Source: Gammaproteobacteria bacterium (lineage in GTDB: Bacteria; Pseudomonadota; Gammaproteobacteria; Eutrophobiales; Eutrophobiaceae). From it: 8,213 nt of DNA. The notes beneath the pieces were generated by a model. The model did no database searches and was not told the DNA's origin. It saw only the letters and a program-made list of their open reading frames with translations. The stretch lies in NCBI GenBank assembly GCA_009843675.1, contig VYCZ01000010.1, forward strand, positions 664-8,876. The letters run 5' to 3'. The translations under genes were made by a program, and so were the position numbers. The first letter of the stretch is position 1. Each line of letters begins with the position of its first letter. Below, piece after piece: positions 5,834 to 8,213 of the stretch.

Positions 5834-8020
5834 TCACTGGAACCGGTAGCGCACCGACGCGCCGAAGGTCTGCCGCTCGCCGAAGATGTCCAGTTTGAAG
5901 AACCCGATATTATTGATATAGGTCAGGTAGTCTTCATCGAACAGGTTGGTCCCGTACACCGCGACCTCCCATTTCTCCGTGGCCAGGGCAACGCGCATGT
6001 TGGCTACCCAGTAATCATCAGATTTATCGAATACCTGGTTGGTCGCCTCCAGGAAACGGTCGTCGATCCAGCGGTAGTCCACGCCGATGATGAGGTCCAT
6101 TCCTTCTGCCACCGGCTGCTGCCAGCGGGCCGCGCCGTTGTAGGTCCACTCGGGTGAGTTGACCGGGCGCTTGCCTTCCAGGGGTATTGCGCCGGTGTAG
6201 GTGGAAACTGTGCGGTCCGTGTTGTTGAATTCGGAATCCAGGTAACCGACGCTCTGCCTCAGGTACAGGGCGGGCACCGGCTGCCAGGTGATTTCGGCCT
6301 CGAAGCCCGTATTCAACTGCTCGCCGATGTTGCGGGTGATGGGCACCAGAGGTGAAACCGGGTCATCCACGTTCACCTGCACTTCGTCGTACACGTAACG
6401 GAACGCCGACGCGTTGATGCGCATGGTATCGTCCAGCAACTGGTACTTGAAACCCAGCTCCAGGGTCAGCAGTTCCTCCGGTTCAAACGTGGTGGCCGCG
6501 CCCGCGAACGGCAGGCTGTAGCCGCCGCTGCGGTACCCTGTCACAACATTGGAATAAACCAGCAGGTCGTCGCTTGCGTTCCATTCGATACCTACGCGCC
6601 AGGAGAAATCCCTGTCGGTACGGCTGTCGTTGTACGGCGGCGCGGCAGGTCCGAGGAACGGGCAGGCCGGCGAACCGATCGGGCCGGCAGGATAAGTCGT
6701 TACCAGGCAGGGAGTGACGAATTTTTCCTTGCCGAACTGCGGCAACAGGCCGATGCCCATTACCGCGTCACTGACCTTGATGGTATCGTCCGTGTAACGC
6801 AGACCCAGGTTGAGAGTCAGGTTGTCGGTAAAATCAAATTCATTGTGCGCAAACACGGCGATGGACTCCGTATCCAGCGCGAACTCGGAAAAGAACTGGT
6901 CGGCAAACGGCGGGGTGATGCCCGGCACTTGTTGCTGGCTCAGGTCGGAACCATCCACCTGGTCCAAATCGTCATTTTCATAGAAAAATCCCAGGATATA
7001 GCGCCAGCGTTCGCTCAGGAAACCGGACAGCCTGAGTTCCTGGCTGACCTGGTTCATCGCGTTGTAATAGTGGGTGCTGGTGGAGTTGAACATATCGGCC
7101 TGGCTGTCGTCCGTATGGATACGCTCGTAATATTCGTAGGCGGTGATGGAGGTCAGCGTCGCATTGCCGATTTCATAATCCCAGCGCAGGTAGCCGCCGT
7201 AGAAGGTATCGTCCCCGGTCGGCGGTTTGTTCTGGTTGATGGTATGGATGCCTTCGGGTTCGAATTCTCCCTCCGGGAATCCGTTGAGTATGGCAAACCC
7301 GGCGGTCTTGGCGCAGGACGACGGGTTTTTCGACACCTCGCCGGTAAACAACTGCGGGCACAGTCCCGGCGCCCCCAGGTTGAAAATCCCCGGGCCCTTC
7401 CAGGCCGTCGAGTCACTCTTGTTTATGCCGCCGTGCACCAGCGCGCGCACGGTCAGTTTCTCGCCCGACCAGAGCAACTGGCCGCGGAAGTCCAGAATGT
7501 CCGGCCTGCCGTGTTCGTCACCGGAAAACAGGTTCTTCTGGGGCCCGCCGTTGCCAAGTTCGGTATTGAACGAAAAGCGCCCGCTCAACTGGTCGGAAAG
7601 CGGGCTGTTGATCATGCCGGTCACCCGGTAACGTTCATGTTCGTCAATAGACGCTCCCAGCTCCGCCTCGAACGCGTCGACCGGCGCCTTAGTATAGAAG
7701 TTGACCGAACCGCCGGTGGTGTTCCTGCCGAACAAGGTGCCCTGCGGCCCTTTCAGCACTTCCACCCTGCCGATATCGTAATTGCGGCGCGCCTTCATCC
7801 AGGGTTTGGCGATATAGACTTCATCGAAGTGGGTCGCGACCGGTGAATCGAACTGCCCCTGGAATTCATTCAGGCCGATGCCGCGGATGTGCACGCTCTG
7901 CAGGAAAGTATTGTTGGCGTAGGCCTGCAGGTTGGAAATCTGCGCGGCCAGGCCGTCCAGGGTACCCCGGGTCAATTCCCGGTACTGTTCATCGGTAAAG
8001 GCCGCCACCGTCAGGCCCAC
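5834..8020 (-). CDS. TonB-dependent outer-membrane receptor, N-terminally truncated
   Basis: The 728-residue frame covers nearly all of a TonB-dependent receptor, the beta-barrel family that imports siderophores, vitamins or other organic compounds. The plug domain is clear: SVHIRGIG at 43-49, then VEVLKGPQGTLFGRNTTGGSVNFYTKAP at 86-113. The barrel follows, with typical strands such as VYSNVVTGYRSGGY and LLTLELGFKYQL, and ends SVRYRFQ. GTG 8020 is the first standard start, but recognisable plug sequence (ITAQKREQSVQD) continues upstream to about 8056 in the same frame before a TGA at 8084-8086. No signal peptide or TonB box precedes it in any frame, so as it stands the protein should not reach the outer membrane. 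It is therefore a broken gene, one with a lost 5' end, or one affected by sequence error. The cargo cannot be told; the gene is coupled to the VOC gene through a TGATG overlap. Confidence 0.87.
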   Translation of the reverse strand: MGLTVAAFTDEQYRELTRGTLDGLAAQISNLQAYANNTFLQSVHIRGIGLNEFQGQFDSPVATHFDEVYIAKPWMKARRNYDIGRVEVLKGPQGTLFGRNTTGGSVNFYTKAPVDAFEAELGASIDEHERYRVTGMINSPLSDQLSGRFSFNTELGNGGPQKNLFSGDEHGRPDILDFRGQLLWSGEKLTVRALVHGGINKSDSTAWKGPGIFNLGAPGLCPQLFTGEVSKNPSSCAKTAGFAILNGFPEGEFEPEGIHTINQNKPPTGDDTFYGGYLRWDYEIGNATLTSITAYEYYERIHTDDSQADMFNSTSTHYYNAMNQVSQELRLSGFLSERWRYILGFFYENDDLDQVDGSDLSQQQVPGITPPFADQFFSEFALDTESIAVFAHNEFDFTDNLTLNLGLRYTDDTIKVSDAVMGIGLLPQFGKEKFVTPCLVTTYPAGPIGSPACPFLGPAAPPYNDSRTDRDFSWRVGIEWNASDDLLVYSNVVTGYRSGGYSLPFAGAATTFEPEELLTLELGFKYQLLDDTMRINASAFRYVYDEVQVNVDDPVSPLVPITRNIGEQLNTGFEAEITWQPVPALYLRQSVGYLDSEFNNTDRTVSTYTGAIPLEGKRPVNSPEWTYNGAARWQQPVAEGMDLIIGVDYRWIDDRFLEATNQVFDKSDDYWVANMRVALATEKWEVAVYGTNLFDEDYLTYINNIGFFKLDIFGERQTFGASVRYRFQ

Positions 8021-8083
8021 GTCCTGGACCGATTGTTCGCGTTTCTGCGCGGTTATAGAGTCTTGCGAAAAAAATCGATGGAT
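8021..8083 (-). other. Residual in-frame 5' extension of the receptor gene
   Basis: This stretch stays in frame with the receptor and ends at an in-frame TGA (8084-8086). Its downstream half encodes SITAQKREQSVQD, matching the usual plug beginning (VTAQKREQSxQDV), while the half nearer the stop (IHRFFSQD) resembles neither signal peptide nor TonB box. It contains a T7 tract (A7 at 8068-8074 on plus). Shortening that tract by one base would join an ATG at 8087 to the receptor frame, giving only about a dozen extra non-signal residues. The boundary of receptor homology therefore lies near 8056. Confidence 0.6.
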
Positions 8084-8097
8084 TCATGCGACTCACG

Positions 8098-8135
8098 GTT
8101 GCGCAACGATGTTGACACAGTCAACACTTTGTTGA
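8098..8135. promoter_or_regulatory. Cluster of palindromes with alternating TGTTGA half-sites
   Basis: Three linked symmetric elements lie between the receptor frame and the preceding gene: the perfect 10-bp palindrome GTTGCGCAAC (8098-8107); TGTTGAC-ACA-GTCAACA (8110-8126); and TCAACA-CTT-TGTTGA (8121-8135). The last two share a half-site, so half-sites TGTTGA, TCAACA and TGTTGA alternate at about one helical turn. This is operator-like, suited to a dimeric or oligomeric regulator, but could also form RNA hairpins or mark a recombination site. No convincing sigma-70 promoter accompanies it. Confidence 0.45.
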
Positions 8136-8138
8136 TTT

Positions 8139-8213
8139 TTACTCTGGGGGCGTCCAGGTTGCCGACCAATATTCGTCGTCGGAAAAGTCCAGGTTGCGCA
8201 GTATGTCGGGGTC
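8139..8213 (-). CDS. C-terminal fragment of an unidentified gene
   Basis: A frame open from the right edge runs 24 codons to TAA (plus 8139-8141). It is acidic and aromatic, including DFSDDEYW and ending ATWTPPE. It lies on the same strand as the receptor and VOC genes and upstream of them, so it may share their transcript. It is too short to place in a family. It is called coding because it is open to the edge and its composition resembles a real C-terminus, ending just before an AT-rich, palindrome-rich spacer. Confidence 0.45.
   Translation of the reverse strand, partial: DPDILRNLDFSDDEYWSATWTPPE

Noticed and set aside
6845..7846. Long plus-strand open frame (333 codons) opposite the receptor
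   Set aside because: It is antisense to a clear receptor barrel, and its composition (Arg, Val, Gln rich, no motifs) is that of a mirror frame in GC-rich DNA.
1..8213. CRISPR arrays, tRNA or rRNA genes, insertion sequences or phage genes
   Set aside because: No regularly spaced repeats, cloverleaf or conserved rRNA segments, transposase motifs or terminal inverted repeats with target duplications were seen by reading the window.

Overview
The window is a GC-rich, gene-dense bacterial segment. AAHS-type transport, UbiD and FAH enzymes, an outer-membrane TonB-dependent receptor and an exported glyoxalase-fold protein together suggest a Gram-negative proteobacterium, probably a gammaproteobacterium with catabolic ability for aromatic compounds. 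That placement rests on gene content alone and is not proven.

Layout. Left block (+): the tail of an unidentified upstream gene runs by an ATGA overlap into a membrane-anchored formylglycine-generating-enzyme (FGE) homologue with both catalytic cysteines, followed at once by a fumarylacetoacetate hydrolase (FAH) family enzyme. This block converges on an AAHS-type MFS transporter (-). A nested inverted repeat lies between them, and its outer arms cover both stop codons. The transporter diverges, across a short AT-rich intergenic region, from a gamma-carbonic-anhydrase-like hexapeptide protein (YrdA/PaaY type) and a UbiD-family decarboxylase (both +, probably one transcript). UbiD then converges on a minus-strand block: an exported VOC/glyoxalase-like protein, a TonB-dependent receptor, and the last 24 codons of another gene at the right edge.

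How the genes may work together (inference). The receptor would take a substrate across the outer membrane and the AAHS carrier would move an aromatic acid across the inner membrane. UbiD would remove or add a carboxyl group, and the FAH enzyme would cleave a diketo or oxo-acid product such as a ring-cleavage product. The FGE homologue implies a sulfatase partner, so a sulfated aromatic is a reasonable but untested substrate class. No sulfatase, ring-cleavage dioxygenase, UbiX flavin prenyltransferase or regulator gene is visible here.

The right side is the strangest part. The receptor frame is open from its plug onward but has no signal peptide or TonB box, and an in-frame stop lies just upstream. 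The VOC protein has a clear signal peptide but no standard in-frame start codon, while an ATG overlapping the receptor stop would be in frame if a G5 tract were one base longer. Upstream of the receptor is a compact cluster of palindromes with alternating TGTTGA half-sites. Together these suggest a rearranged or decaying 5' region, unusual start signals, or base-level sequence errors. I did not recognise a wholly new system; the best leads are the anchored FGE, the two anomalous 5' ends and the half-site array.
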